Shown: piece by piece, positions 16,954 through 25,476 of the stretch
Layout: the number at the start of each line of letters is the position of its first letter
How positions within the stretch are numbered: the stretch's first letter is position 1
NCBI RefSeq assembly: GCF_000685295.1
Contig: NZ_ARYL01000008.1
Span: 54,453-118,452, forward strand
Origin: Hyphomonas oceanitis SCH89
GTDB taxonomy: Bacteria > Pseudomonadota > Alphaproteobacteria > Caulobacterales > Hyphomonadaceae
Length of the DNA stretch: 64,000 nucleotides
Reading direction: 5' to 3'
Made by a program: the position numbers and the translations under genes
The notes under the pieces: generated by a model
Database searches by the model: none
Seen by the model: the letters and a program-made list of their open reading frames with translations, nothing else
Told to the model about the DNA's origin: nothing

Positions 16954-17519
16954 TGGCTAGAAACAAGGAATTCGATTTTCAGAAAGCGCTAGATGGCGCC
17001 ACAGAAGTATTCCGTGAATATGGGTTCGATGGAACATCTACAGATATGCTTGTGAAATCGATGAAGATCGGTCGCCAAAGCCTGTACGACACCTATGGCG
17101 ATAAGTGGAAGTTATATTGCGCGTCCGTGCAGAATTATGCCGTTCAGGAGAGGCAGGCTCACCTGGAAGTGCTTGCCGGTGGGCGCCGTGCGATTGAGGG
17201 CATACGGGCTATGATTGATCGTGTTGTTGCAACCGCTGCGCTTCCTTGTCTGGGTGTGAACTCCGTGTGCGAATTTGGTCAGTCACATGCAGAGTTGAAC
17301 AAGATTCACGCGGCTGCAGGAAGTATGCTGAGCGCGGCAATGATAAGACGAATCCAGGAAGCGCAATCTGAAGGAGATATGTCTCCTGACATTGTCCCGG
17401 AGCATGCGTCTTCCTTTCTCCAGTCGTCATTTGCCGGGATCCGTATCGCCGCACGAGGCGGCGCCGACCCGGAGACACTACGCGCTCTGGGCTCGCTCGC
17501 GCTGAGGGCGCTGGAATAG
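16953..17519 (+). CDS. TetR-family transcriptional repressor
   Basis: A 188-residue regulator with the N-terminal TetR DNA-binding domain: FQKALDGATEVFREYGFDGTSTDMLVKSMKIGRQSLYDTYGDKWKLY contains the usual helix-turn-helix and the Y-x-x-F/Y-x-x-K end. The C-terminal ligand-binding domain is helical and of TetR_C_16/AcrR-like size. It sits 52 bases upstream of an NADPH:quinone-oxidoreductase-type gene on the same strand, so it probably controls this gene and itself. ATG 16953 is preferred over the TTG at 16944. Codon use is visibly more AT-rich than in the neighbouring uup, suggesting acquisition from elsewhere. Confidence 0.88.
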   Translation: MARNKEFDFQKALDGATEVFREYGFDGTSTDMLVKSMKIGRQSLYDTYGDKWKLYCASVQNYAVQERQAHLEVLAGGRRAIEGIRAMIDRVVATAALPCLGVNSVCEFGQSHAELNKIHAAAGSMLSAAMIRRIQEAQSEGDMSPDIVPEHASSFLQSSFAGIRIAARGGADPETLRALGSLALRALE

Positions 17520-17571
17520 CACTTTTTTATTTGCTCAATATTGGAACGATCAGTCAAAAAAGGAATCGATT

Positions 17572-18552
17572 ATGAAAGCGATGATTATGACAGGTACGGG
17601 CGGTCCGGACGTCATACAAATGGCCGACCGGCAATTGCCTCCACTAGCGGCTGGCCAGGTATTGGTCGAAGTTTCTGCTGCTGGCGTGAACTTCATGGAT
17701 ATAGGCGTTCGAAGAGGACTTGCGTGGACCGACGTGCCTGATCCGAAGGTGCTCGGCGTAGAGGGCGCTGGCCGCGTTATCGAGGTGGCTGAGGACGTCA
17801 CGGATTTGAATGAGGGTGACAGGGTCGCTTGGGCCTATGCGCCGGGAAGCTATTCAGAGCAGGTTATCATACCGGCAGATATGCTTGTTCCGGTTCCGGA
17901 CGGGATCGATGATTTCACGGCCGCATCCATAATGATGCAAGGCTTGACTGCCAGCCACTTTGCGACGGATTTCTATCAAGTCCAGCCGGGCGATTTCGCA
18001 CTGGTGCACGCCGCGGCTGGCGGGCTTGGCTTACTGCTGACCCAAATAATCAAGCTTCATGGCGGCCAAGTCATTGGGAGGGTATCGCGTGCCGAGAAGG
18101 CGCCGCTTGTCAAAGAGGCCGGTGCTGATCATGTCATCATAGACCAGGACGGAGATTTTGCCCGAGAAGTACTTGAACTGACGAACGGTATGGGTGTCCA
18201 CGTAGTCTACGATGGATCTGGTCCCAAGACATTTGAGGGGTCTATTGCTTCCCTTAGAACTAGTGGAACTTTTTGTTGGTACGGACCGGTTCTTGGCGGG
18301 CCAGGACCCATCGATATCATGAGCCTGCCGAAAAGCATCAAGATCGGATACGCTGTGTTTTCAGACCATATACCTACGCCACAGCGCCTTCGGGAGAACG
18401 CAGCGCGTCTGTTTCAGTGGATAAAGGCCGGGGATATTTATGTAACCATTGGCGCTACTTATCCGCTCTCGGAAGCGGCGCGCGCTCACGCCGACATGGA
18501 GGCTCGCATCACAATGGGAAAATTGCTGCTTCTTCCCCCTGCAAGTTCGTAA
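17572..18552 (+). CDS. NADPH:quinone oxidoreductase-like MDR protein
   Basis: A 326-residue medium-chain dehydrogenase/reductase of the zeta-crystallin/QOR branch, which reduces quinones or activated double bonds with NADPH and needs no zinc. It shows the N-terminal GroES-like fold (MIMTGTGGPDVIQM, then AAGVNFMDIGVRRG), the GVEGAGRV segment and the nucleotide-binding loop AAAGGLGLLL near residue 150. The zinc-binding cysteines are absent. It follows the tetR gene and is probably induced by the TetR ligand. AGGAAT precedes the ATG. Like tetR it is AT-richer than the surroundings. Its stop is two bases from a relic of an isomerase gene. Confidence 0.88.
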   Translation: MKAMIMTGTGGPDVIQMADRQLPPLAAGQVLVEVSAAGVNFMDIGVRRGLAWTDVPDPKVLGVEGAGRVIEVAEDVTDLNEGDRVAWAYAPGSYSEQVIIPADMLVPVPDGIDDFTAASIMMQGLTASHFATDFYQVQPGDFALVHAAAGGLGLLLTQIIKLHGGQVIGRVSRAEKAPLVKEAGADHVIIDQDGDFAREVLELTNGMGVHVVYDGSGPKTFEGSIASLRTSGTFCWYGPVLGGPGPIDIMSLPKSIKIGYAVFSDHIPTPQRLRENAARLFQWIKAGDIYVTIGATYPLSEAARAHADMEARITMGKLLLLPPASS

Positions 18553-18553
18553 T

Positions 18554-18655
18554 GTCGGTATGCCGAAGGTGCGGCGGGCGACGGCGGTTTCGGTATTAGT
18601 AACCAGTTTCGCCTTCACCTCGAGGTCCTGCTTCGCTTCCAGCAGCGCGCCGGGC
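18554..18655 (-). pseudogene. Relic of a 2-hydroxychromene-2-carboxylate isomerase-like gene
   Basis: The minus strand encodes a fragment ALLEAKQDLEVKAKLVTNTE followed by TAVARRTFGIPT. It matches the C-terminal part of the intact isomerase at 20898-21500 (ATLLEATQDPDVKAKLVANTE, then AAIARGTFGIPT), and the DNA is clearly homologous (for example GTCGGTATGCCGAAGGT in both). The copy has neither N-terminus nor the true C-terminus. It is bounded by the oxidoreductase stop codon on one side and the dehydrogenase stop on the other. Confidence 0.8.
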
Positions 18656-18670
18656 TTGGTGGCCTTCCTA

Positions 18671-20050
18671 TCAGGCAAGATAGATCGCCTTGGCGTTGAC
18701 GAATTCCTTCATGCCGAAGCCGCCATGTTCGCGGCCATAGCCGGAATCCTTTACGCCGCCGAAGGGCATGTTCGGGTCCGCCGTGCCGAAAGAGTTGATG
18801 CGGACCATGCCGGTATCGAAATGGTCGCGGGCAAGGGCAATCGCCTTCTCCTCGTCCTTCGTAAAGATGCCGCCGCCGAGGCCGTAGCGGCTGTCATTGG
18901 CGATGCGCATCGCATCCTTGTCATCCCTGGCCTTGATGATCGAGGCAACCGGGCCGAACAATTCGTCGTCATAGGCGGGCGTGCCCGGCTTGCAATTGGC
19001 GAGCACGGTCGGCGGGTAATACTGGCCTTTGCCCTCTTGTGGCTTGCCGCCGCAGAGCAGGTCCGCGCCGCCTTCAACGCTTTTCGAAACCTGTTCGCAC
19101 AGCGTATCGAACTGGTCCTTGCTGGAGACGGGGCCGAGCTGGGTATCGTCCTTCATCGGGTCGCCCATCTTCACGGCTTTCATGGCATCAACAAAGCCTG
19201 TGACGAAGGCATCGTAGTTCGCCTCGGTCACAATAAAACGCTTGGCCGAAACGCACGTCTCGCCATTGTTGAACAGCCGCCCCTGGACGCACGTTTTCAC
19301 GGCGAGCGAAATGTCCGCGTCGTCGAGCACGAGATAGGCATCATTCGAGCCGAGTTCGAGAACGGTTTTCTTCAGGTTCTTGGCGGCCAACTGACCGATG
19401 TGACGCCCGGCGCCATCACTTCCCGTCATGGTGACCGCGCGCACCAGCTTGTGTTCGATGATCTTGTCGGACGTATCATGGTCAATCACCAGCACGTCGA
19501 AGAGGCCTTCCGGCAGCCCCGCCGCGAGGCAGACATCGCGCAGCAGCAGGCCGCTGCCGGTGCATATGCTGGCATGTTTCAGTACCACCGCGTTGCCCGC
19601 CATCAGGTTCGCAGCGAGTACGCGCACGGGCTGGTAAAGCGGAAAATTCCAGGGCTGGATGCTATAGATGATGCCAATCGGGGAATAGGTGACGATGCCG
19701 CGCTTCTTGCCGCCGCTATGCTTGCGCTCTTCATCGGCGAGCTCGGAGGGGCCGTTCTCAGCGGTGTATTCGAGAATGCGGGCGCACAGCTCGACTTCCA
19801 TCTTGCCGTCGCGCAGCAGCTTGCCCATTTCCATCGTCATCAGGTTGGCAAACTTGTCCGCATTGTCGCGCATACGCGCAGCGATATTGCGAAGGCTCTG
19901 CGCGCGCTCGCTATGGGATTTGGTCTTCCAGTCCATGAACGCGGCATGCGAGGCTTCGAGTTTCCCGAGGGCTGTCTCGGCGCTCATCAGATCATAGGTC
20001 GCAAGTGTTTCATCTGTGGCCGGATTGGTCGTGGTAATATGTTTCGTCAT
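18671..20050 (-). CDS. NAD(P)-dependent succinate-semialdehyde dehydrogenase-type aldehyde dehydrogenase
   Basis: A 459-residue aldehyde dehydrogenase, the usual length for the SSADH subgroup (GabD/Sad-like), which oxidises succinate semialdehyde or a similar aldehyde to the acid. Catalytic features: PWNFP with Asn135, the general base Glu232 in LELGSNDAYLV, and the nucleophile Cys266 in NNGETCVSAKR. The C-terminus ends GYGREHGGFGMKEFVNAKAI, as in the family. The start MTKHITTTNP at 20050 is favoured over an upstream extension that reads into the preceding gene. It lies 43 bases after the DJ-1/PfpI gene and is probably co-transcribed with it. Substrate is inferred from family only. Confidence 0.9.
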   Translation of the reverse strand: MTKHITTTNPATDETLATYDLMSAETALGKLEASHAAFMDWKTKSHSERAQSLRNIAARMRDNADKFANLMTMEMGKLLRDGKMEVELCARILEYTAENGPSELADEERKHSGGKKRGIVTYSPIGIIYSIQPWNFPLYQPVRVLAANLMAGNAVVLKHASICTGSGLLLRDVCLAAGLPEGLFDVLVIDHDTSDKIIEHKLVRAVTMTGSDGAGRHIGQLAAKNLKKTVLELGSNDAYLVLDDADISLAVKTCVQGRLFNNGETCVSAKRFIVTEANYDAFVTGFVDAMKAVKMGDPMKDDTQLGPVSSKDQFDTLCEQVSKSVEGGADLLCGGKPQEGKGQYYPPTVLANCKPGTPAYDDELFGPVASIIKARDDKDAMRIANDSRYGLGGGIFTKDEEKAIALARDHFDTGMVRINSFGTADPNMPFGGVKDSGYGREHGGFGMKEFVNAKAIYLA

Positions 20051-20093
20051 GTATATGTCCTGAAAATTTAGTGTGGGGCGCGGGCAGGCGCGC

Positions 20094-20771
20094 TCAGCTG
20101 AGCAATGCGAGCAGCTTCTTGGCGGCCTCTGCCGATGAGGCCGGGTTCTGGCCTGTGACCAGTTTGCCATCTGTCACCACGAAGGAGGCCCAGTCGTCGC
20201 CCTTCTTGTAGTGTCCGCCATTCTCTTTCAGCATGTCTTCCACGAGGAATGGCACAACATCGGTGAGGCCGACGCCTTTCTCCTCAGTGTTGGTAAAGCC
20301 GGTTACGGTCTTGCCCAGTACGAACGGCTTGCCGTCCTTGCCTTTCGGATACTTGAACACAGCCGGTGCGTGGCACACGGCGCCAATCGGTCGGCCGCTG
20401 GAGGCAAAGGTTTCGATCAGCGAGATGCTGTCTCCATCGTTCGCCAGGTCCCATAGCGGGCCGTGGCCGCCGGGATAGAAGATCGCATCAAAGCCGTCGG
20501 CAGAGACTGTGCTGAGCACTTCAGTATTGGCCAGCGCCTTTTGCGCGTCGCTGTCGGCTTTAAAGCGTTCCGTTGCCTCGGTCTGCGCGTCGTCGGTATC
20601 GCTCTTTGGGTCGAGCGGCGGCTGGCCGCCTTTTGGCGAGGCCAATGTTATGTCGGCGCCGGCATCCTTGAATGCGTAATAGGGCGCAGCAAACTCCTCC
20701 AGCCAGAAGCCGGTCTTGTCGCCGGTATCACCCAACTTGTCGTGGGATGTGAGGATCATGAGAATTTTCAT
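20094..20771 (-). CDS. DJ-1/PfpI (Hsp31-like) glutamine-amidotransferase-fold protein
   Basis: A 225-residue class-I amidotransferase-like protein of the DJ-1/PfpI superfamily, closest in layout to Hsp31/glyoxalase-III-type proteins that deal with methylglyoxal and other reactive aldehydes. The nucleophile elbow is GAVCHAPA with Cys133-His134, and the conserved acidic residue lies in the N-terminal GFWLEEFAAPY (Glu25/26). The YPGGHGPLWDL loop is also typical. It is followed by an aldehyde dehydrogenase in the same direction, consistent with an aldehyde-detoxification role. Two inverted repeats just upstream may be operators. Confidence 0.88.
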   Translation of the reverse strand: MKILMILTSHDKLGDTGDKTGFWLEEFAAPYYAFKDAGADITLASPKGGQPPLDPKSDTDDAQTEATERFKADSDAQKALANTEVLSTVSADGFDAIFYPGGHGPLWDLANDGDSISLIETFASSGRPIGAVCHAPAVFKYPKGKDGKPFVLGKTVTGFTNTEEKGVGLTDVVPFLVEDMLKENGGHYKKGDDWASFVVTDGKLVTGQNPASSAEAAKKLLALLS

Positions 20772-20785
20772 AGGAGCGTCGCCTT

Positions 20786-20848
20786 GTGTTCAATGAACAC
20801 GGGCACCGATGTGTTTGGATGCGCGTGGATCAGTGATTGAATTACTGA
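20786..20848 (-). promoter_or_regulatory. Candidate operators upstream of the DJ-1/PfpI gene
   Basis: A perfect palindrome GTGTTCA-A-TGAACAC (20786-20800) begins 15 bases before the start codon of the DJ-1/PfpI gene. A second inverted repeat, TCAGT-N9-ACTGA (20830-20848), lies about 30 bases farther upstream. They sit where a repressor or activator of the two-gene aldehyde-detoxification operon would bind. The regulator is unknown; no matching site is seen at the neighbouring HxlR promoter. Confidence 0.4.
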
Positions 20849-20897
20849 ACCACAACAACGAACCCATCAGTAACTTGTTCCAAGGCAGCGGCAGTCG

Positions 20898-21500
20898 CTA
20901 TCCCTGCACCTCCTCCTCAACCTGTCCCAAGCGGTCCTTGCCGAAGAACATTTCGTCGCCAACGAAGAAAGTCGGTATGCCGAAGGTTCCGCGCGCGATG
21001 GCGGCTTCAGTATTGGCAACCAGTTTTGCTTTCACGTCGGGGTCCTGCGTCGCTTCCAGCAGCGTGGCGCCGTCGAGGCCCGCCGCATTCATCGCCTCCA
21101 CATAGACGACCGGGTCGTCCATTTTCAGCCCGTCTTCCCACATGGCCTTCAGTCCAGCCTCGATATAGGTTGCCAAATCTCCGCGCATCTCGGCCGCCAC
21201 TGCGCCGCGCATCAGTATCAGCGTGTTGACGGGAAAGTGCGGGTTGATCCGAAACGCACTTAGGCCATGCTTCTTCACAAAGCGCATCATCTCGATGCGG
21301 TCATATTCCAGCTTGCCCTTGACGTTGCCAAAAGCGATCATGGGCGCAACATTGCCCGTCGCCTTGAAGATGCCGCCTAGCAGGCACGGGATGTAGTTCA
21401 CCGTCGCCCCAGTGCGCGCCACGATATCTGGCATCACCTTGTGCGACAGATAGGCATTCGGGCTGCCAAAGTCGAAAATGAAGTCGATGGTCTTGCTCAT
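20898..21500 (-). CDS. 2-hydroxychromene-2-carboxylate isomerase family protein (DsbA fold)
   Basis: A 200-residue thioredoxin-fold protein of the DsbA/HCCA-isomerase family, glutathione-dependent enzymes from aromatic catabolism (NahD-like) and kappa-class GST relatives. The N-terminal strand DFIFDFGSPNAYLS carries the catalytic serine (Ser13) in place of the thioredoxin CxxC, and the cis-proline loop is GTFGIPTFFVG near residue 175. It is 12 bases downstream of the SDR gene on the same strand and presumably shares its promoter. A truncated relic of a second copy is found at 18554-18655. Substrate unknown. Confidence 0.88.
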   Translation of the reverse strand: MSKTIDFIFDFGSPNAYLSHKVMPDIVARTGATVNYIPCLLGGIFKATGNVAPMIAFGNVKGKLEYDRIEMMRFVKKHGLSAFRINPHFPVNTLILMRGAVAAEMRGDLATYIEAGLKAMWEDGLKMDDPVVYVEAMNAAGLDGATLLEATQDPDVKAKLVANTEAAIARGTFGIPTFFVGDEMFFGKDRLGQVEEEVQG

Positions 21501-21512
21501 GGGGGCTTCCTC

Positions 21513-22247
21513 CTACCAGGTTTCTTTCCAGGGCCGCAGGTCCAACTCGTGCGTCCAGGCCGTGCGCGGCTGCTTGTGCAGCATGACGTAATTTTGCGCG
21601 ATATGATCCGGGTTCAGAACTGCGTCCTCGTCGCGCAGCGCGTCGACATTCGGCACATTCTCGCGGATGAAATTGGAATCGATCGCGCCATCGATGATCG
21701 TATGCGCCACATGAATGTTCTTCGGGCCCAGCTCACGCGCCATCGACTGTGCGAGCGCCCGCAGCGCCGCCTTGGCCCCGGCGAAGGCGGCAAGATTCTC
21801 GCGCCCCCGTGTGCTAGCCGTCGCGCCGGTGAAGATGATCGTGCCATGCCCGCGCGCCAGCATCTTCTTCGCCACTTCGCGCCCCATCAGGAAGCCGGAG
21901 AAACACGCCATCTCCCACACCTTGTGATACACGCGCGCTGTCGTCTCCGTGATCGGGAAGCGCACATTCGCGCCGATATTGAAGACGGCGACATCGATAG
22001 GTGCGACATCCGCCTCAATCCGCTCAATGAGGGCAATCATGGCCTCTTCATCGCGCGCATCCATGGGCATCGCCACCGCATCATGCCCGTCATCGCGAAT
22101 GCTCGCCGCCAGCGCTTCCAGCGCATCGGCATGGCGCGGCCGGCGCACCAGGCAGGCCGTCATGCCCTCGCGCGCAAAGGCCCGGCCAATTGCTGCACCG
22201 GTGTCATCCCCCGCGCCAATCACGAGACAGGCAGACTTGTCAGGCAT
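21513..22247 (-). CDS. Short-chain dehydrogenase/reductase family protein lacking the catalytic Tyr
   Basis: A 244-residue Rossmann-fold SDR. The N-terminal nucleotide-binding loop is GAGDDTGAAIG and the NNAG motif is replaced by NIGA. At the YxxxK active site the residues are FAGAK (Phe155, Lys159), so the catalytic tyrosine is missing, although a serine/threonine-rich strand (TGATAST) precedes it. It may therefore have another activity or be a binding protein. ATG 22247 has GGGAGG eight bases upstream and is preferred to 22295. It is divergent from the HxlR regulator, which probably controls it, and is followed by the isomerase gene. Confidence 0.87.
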   Translation of the reverse strand: MPDKSACLVIGAGDDTGAAIGRAFAREGMTACLVRRPRHADALEALAASIRDDGHDAVAMPMDARDEEAMIALIERIEADVAPIDVAVFNIGANVRFPITETTARVYHKVWEMACFSGFLMGREVAKKMLARGHGTIIFTGATASTRGRENLAAFAGAKAALRALAQSMARELGPKNIHVAHTIIDGAIDSNFIRENVPNVDALRDEDAVLNPDHIAQNYVMLHKQPRTAWTHELDLRPWKETW

Positions 22248-22269
22248 GGAACATCCTCCCTTGTTTTTC

Positions 22270-22316
22270 GGTTGCTGAATAAGACCATTATTCATTTGGT
22301 TTTAATTTGCAACCAA
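22270..22316 (+). promoter_or_regulatory. Operator region between the SDR and hxlR-type genes
   Basis: The 99-bp divergent gap is AT-rich and contains three nested inverted repeats: TGAATAA-GACCA-TTATTCA (22276-22294, perfect 7-bp arms), TTGGTT-N9-AACCAA (22296-22316) and GGTTGC...GCAACC (22270-22275/22309-22314). Two tandem palindromes in the only intergenic space between a regulator and its divergent target are what an HxlR dimer would be expected to bind. TATTAT/TATAGT near 22319-22326 is a possible -10 for the regulator. Confidence 0.5.
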
Positions 22317-22346
22317 TATATTATAGTTGAATAGAAGGAGCCGCTC

Positions 22347-22829
22347 ATGGCCAAACGCCACACGCACACATGCCCCATTGCGGGTGTCCTGAACATTTTC
22401 GGCGACAACTGGACATGGCTCGTTATCCGCGAGGCCTTCTACGGCGCCACGCGCTTCAGCGAGATCCAGCGCAACACGGGCATCGCCAAGAATGTGCTGA
22501 GCGCCCGGCTGGACGTGCTCGTCAACGAGGGCATTCTTGTTCGGGAAGACGTCGGCGAAAACGGCACGCGCTATGCCTACCGGCTGACGGCAAAGGGCGA
22601 GTCCCTCCATCCCGTCCTGCTCGCGCTTCACCAGTGGGGCAATGAACACGTCTACGGCCCCGACAATGAACCCGTCCTGCTGCTGGAGCGTGCCACCGGC
22701 AAACCCCTCCAGGCGCTCGCCCCCACGACCCGCGACGGCCGCCGCCTCACCCGCGCCGATATCGAAACCCGCCCCGGCCCCGGTGCCAGCAAGGCCACCG
22801 TGCGCCGGCTGGCAGAGGCGGGAGAGTAG
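22347..22829 (+). CDS. HxlR-family transcriptional regulator
   Basis: A 160-residue winged-helix regulator of the HxlR family. It carries the diagnostic N-terminal Cys-Pro-Ile (CPI, Cys9), often a redox or electrophile sensor, then LNIFGDNWTWLVIREAFYGATRFSEIQ and the recognition helix/wing GIAKNVLSARLDVLVNEGILVRE. The C-terminal 50 residues are Pro/Arg-rich. It is divergent from the SDR-isomerase operon with palindromes in between. AGAAGGAG precedes the ATG. Confidence 0.93.
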   Translation: MAKRHTHTCPIAGVLNIFGDNWTWLVIREAFYGATRFSEIQRNTGIAKNVLSARLDVLVNEGILVREDVGENGTRYAYRLTAKGESLHPVLLALHQWGNEHVYGPDNEPVLLLERATGKPLQALAPTTRDGRRLTRADIETRPGPGASKATVRRLAEAGE

Positions 22830-22987
22830 GGCGGCGCATCGAAAGGACTGACTTTCCGCCACGTCACGCTAAACGTAATGTGAATAATTGGTGAAATTTC
22901 TCGTTGTCGGGGATTTTCGATACACCTCCTGCTTGTGAGCCGTTTCAGCGTGTGCTTTGAAATTTTGCACGTCCGGAGGAATGGGGC

Positions 22988-25447
22988 ATGAATTTCGTCA
23001 TCTGGCGCCGCGCAATCGCGGCCGTGATCTTGGCATCCAGCCTGGCCGCCTGCGGCGGCGGCGGAAGCGGCAGCGACAATGGTGGCGGATCGTCCAACGC
23101 GCCGCCGCGTTTCACGAGTCCGACTTCATTTTCCTTCGATGAGAACACCGCTTTCAGTTTCGACCTCTCAGTCTCCGATCCCGAAGGCGACCCGGTCACA
23201 ATTACTGTTCTGCTTGGGGCTGACAGCAGCCTTTTCAGCTTTGATCCGCCATCGGGTGTTGCGTCGTCTGCTTGGGGTGCTTCCTTCGATTTCGAGCAGC
23301 CGTCTGACACAAACAAGGACAATGTATACGAGCAGATCGTCCGCCTGTCCGACGGGCACAATACCGTCGAAACGACCATAAAGGTAACAATAGTTGACGT
23401 TGACGAAGCGCCAGTCTTCACCAGTTCTAGCGAATTTAATCTGAATGAGGCGGCCACCGGCCCGGTATTCACATTCAAGGCGGAAGACCCCGAAGGCGCG
23501 TCAGTGTCACAATACAAGATCACGGAAGTCAGCACATGGAAGGAAATATCCGGGCGCCTTCTGGAGGCATTTTCCATTGACAGTTCGACGGGTGTTCTGT
23601 CCGTCAGGAAGCCGTTCGACGTATCTCTGGATGATCCAAATATTCCGCTTACTGTCGTTGTTGAGGCGAGCGATGGTAACATCGTCGGCAGTGGAAGTGT
23701 CGTGGTTCATCTCATCGAACAGCCCCCGCGCGTTGTTGCGGGCGTACGATTGTTTGGCCCTTACGAACGATGGCCAATTGGCGATTTCGCCAGTATGATC
23801 GGTGATATCGACGGAGACGGCATCGACGAAGTGTGGATAAACCGTCAGGTGGTCGCAATGCTTGATCAGCCTCCGCTCGAGACAGCCTATCTCGTCTGGG
23901 GCAAGACAATGCGTGAGCTGCTTCTCGACGATCCATCGGATCTGGACATTAATGCGCTTACGAGTGCGCAAGCAATCAGATTTACGCATGATCCCTATGG
24001 CAGCACTGGTTATGAAAAGCGCAGCCAGCTTGTGGCGACGAGCGCTGGTGATGTCGATGGCGATGGAACACAGGACATACTCGTCGGCTTCAGGGAAATG
24101 CGTGTTGATAGCTATTTGCCGGATGTCGAGGATGGCCCTATCGCCGCGATTGTTTTTGGCGACGCGGTGACAAAAATTTCTAACGGCGTCTATGATTTGC
24201 TCTCGCCGCCAACGCTTGGACAGGTGAACATATCGGGTGTTTCGCGACGCGACGCATTTGGCTTATCGCTCGGAGGCAGTGAATTCGATGGTGACAGCTA
24301 TGGAGATATCGTCCTTGGCTCTCCGATAGAGACAAAAACCCGCGTCATTTTCGGCGATGCAATAAGCGCCGCGAAAGCGTCCGGGGACCTTGACGTCTCC
24401 CTTGCCCTCTCCGGAAGCACGATCCTCCTGGAGCAGTATCGCGATGTCGACTATACAGACATGAAGCGTGCGATCGGTGACAATATTGCAAGCCTGGCGG
24501 ATATCACCGGTGACGGCCTTGATGAACTTGTACTAAGCGCAAGTGCTATCACTGTGCGCGATATCGAGGTCGCGGGAGGGTGGCGCTCACGGTCTGGACT
24601 GATCGTGGTTTCAGGCAGTGTGCTTCGCGATGCTAAAGCAGCGCACCTCTCCGAAATCAATGTGGCGAGCGGGCCCGTGCAAACTGGAATCGTGAAAATC
24701 ACCGGTCAGAATGCAGCTGTTGGCGGCATTGCAACAAATGGTGATGTGGATGCCGACGGCCTGGTAGATATTGGTGTCGCTCACATTAACGGGAGACGCT
24801 ATGACCGCATCGGCACAGTGATTTTCGGGGCGACAATAAAAGCAGCTATAGATGCAGGCGGCGGGGATATCTCGATGGATTTTACCGATCCTTCGGATGG
24901 CGTTGTCATTCACTTGCCCGATGAACATAAAGGCGTTGAGGACATTTGGTACCTTCCTTATGGAAGCATTGATTATGCTTACGCAGATACAGGCAGGGAG
25001 CCGTCTGTGAGCGTAGCTTTTGCGCCTAGCTTCACGGATGGACCCGGAGATGAATTTTTGATCGGACGCGGGTCAAATACGCCGCTTGACCGATTCATGG
25101 CTGGATCCGTGTTCGTCTTCCGCGATCGGGCTATTTCGGGGGCTGCGACAGCTAACATAAGTCTGTCAGATGACGCGTCGATCAAAAGCGCTGCACGGGT
25201 ATTTCAGGGTATTTCCGTGCGAGCGATGCTTGGCAAGACTATGTTTGTCACTGATTTTGATGGCGACGGCATAGTGGATCTATCGCTTGCCAGCCCTTCG
25301 GCGGGCCCTAAAGCATCACCCTTGTCAGATTTTCATGCTGGCGCGTACTATATCTTGCTTGGCACGATTATGCAGGACGCTTTCACGTCCGATTCGTCCG
25401 GCTATGATTTGGCTTTATCATTGGCAAACAAAACGCCGGTGCAATGA
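22988..25447 (+). CDS. FG-GAP/cadherin-like surface lipoprotein, copy A
   Basis: An 819-residue predicted lipoprotein: the signal peptide ends in LAAC, followed by a Gly/Ser linker. Two cadherin-like beta domains follow (residues about 40-245: FSFDENTAFSFDLSVSDPEG, then VDVDEAPVFTSS). The C-terminal 550 residues are integrin-alpha-like FG-GAP repeats with calcium loops such as DIDGDGIDE, DVDGDGTQD, DVDADGLVD and DFDGDGIVD. Such proteins usually act at the cell surface in adhesion or carbohydrate/protein binding. GGAGGAA precedes the ATG. It is paralogous to the next gene by tandem duplication and lower in GC than the flanking housekeeping genes. Confidence 0.87.
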   Translation: MNFVIWRRAIAAVILASSLAACGGGGSGSDNGGGSSNAPPRFTSPTSFSFDENTAFSFDLSVSDPEGDPVTITVLLGADSSLFSFDPPSGVASSAWGASFDFEQPSDTNKDNVYEQIVRLSDGHNTVETTIKVTIVDVDEAPVFTSSSEFNLNEAATGPVFTFKAEDPEGASVSQYKITEVSTWKEISGRLLEAFSIDSSTGVLSVRKPFDVSLDDPNIPLTVVVEASDGNIVGSGSVVVHLIEQPPRVVAGVRLFGPYERWPIGDFASMIGDIDGDGIDEVWINRQVVAMLDQPPLETAYLVWGKTMRELLLDDPSDLDINALTSAQAIRFTHDPYGSTGYEKRSQLVATSAGDVDGDGTQDILVGFREMRVDSYLPDVEDGPIAAIVFGDAVTKISNGVYDLLSPPTLGQVNISGVSRRDAFGLSLGGSEFDGDSYGDIVLGSPIETKTRVIFGDAISAAKASGDLDVSLALSGSTILLEQYRDVDYTDMKRAIGDNIASLADITGDGLDELVLSASAITVRDIEVAGGWRSRSGLIVVSGSVLRDAKAAHLSEINVASGPVQTGIVKITGQNAAVGGIATNGDVDADGLVDIGVAHINGRRYDRIGTVIFGATIKAAIDAGGGDISMDFTDPSDGVVIHLPDEHKGVEDIWYLPYGSIDYAYADTGREPSVSVAFAPSFTDGPGDEFLIGRGSNTPLDRFMAGSVFVFRDRAISGAATANISLSDDASIKSAARVFQGISVRAMLGKTMFVTDFDGDGIVDLSLASPSAGPKASPLSDFHAGAYYILLGTIMQDAFTSDSSGYDLALSLANKTPVQ

Positions 25448-25476
25448 AGCTGCTTAGGCATGCCACAGTTTCGGAT

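Noticed and set aside
18449..20071. 540-codon plus-strand frame across the aldehyde dehydrogenase
   Set aside because: Antisense of a dehydrogenase with intact catalytic Cys and Glu.
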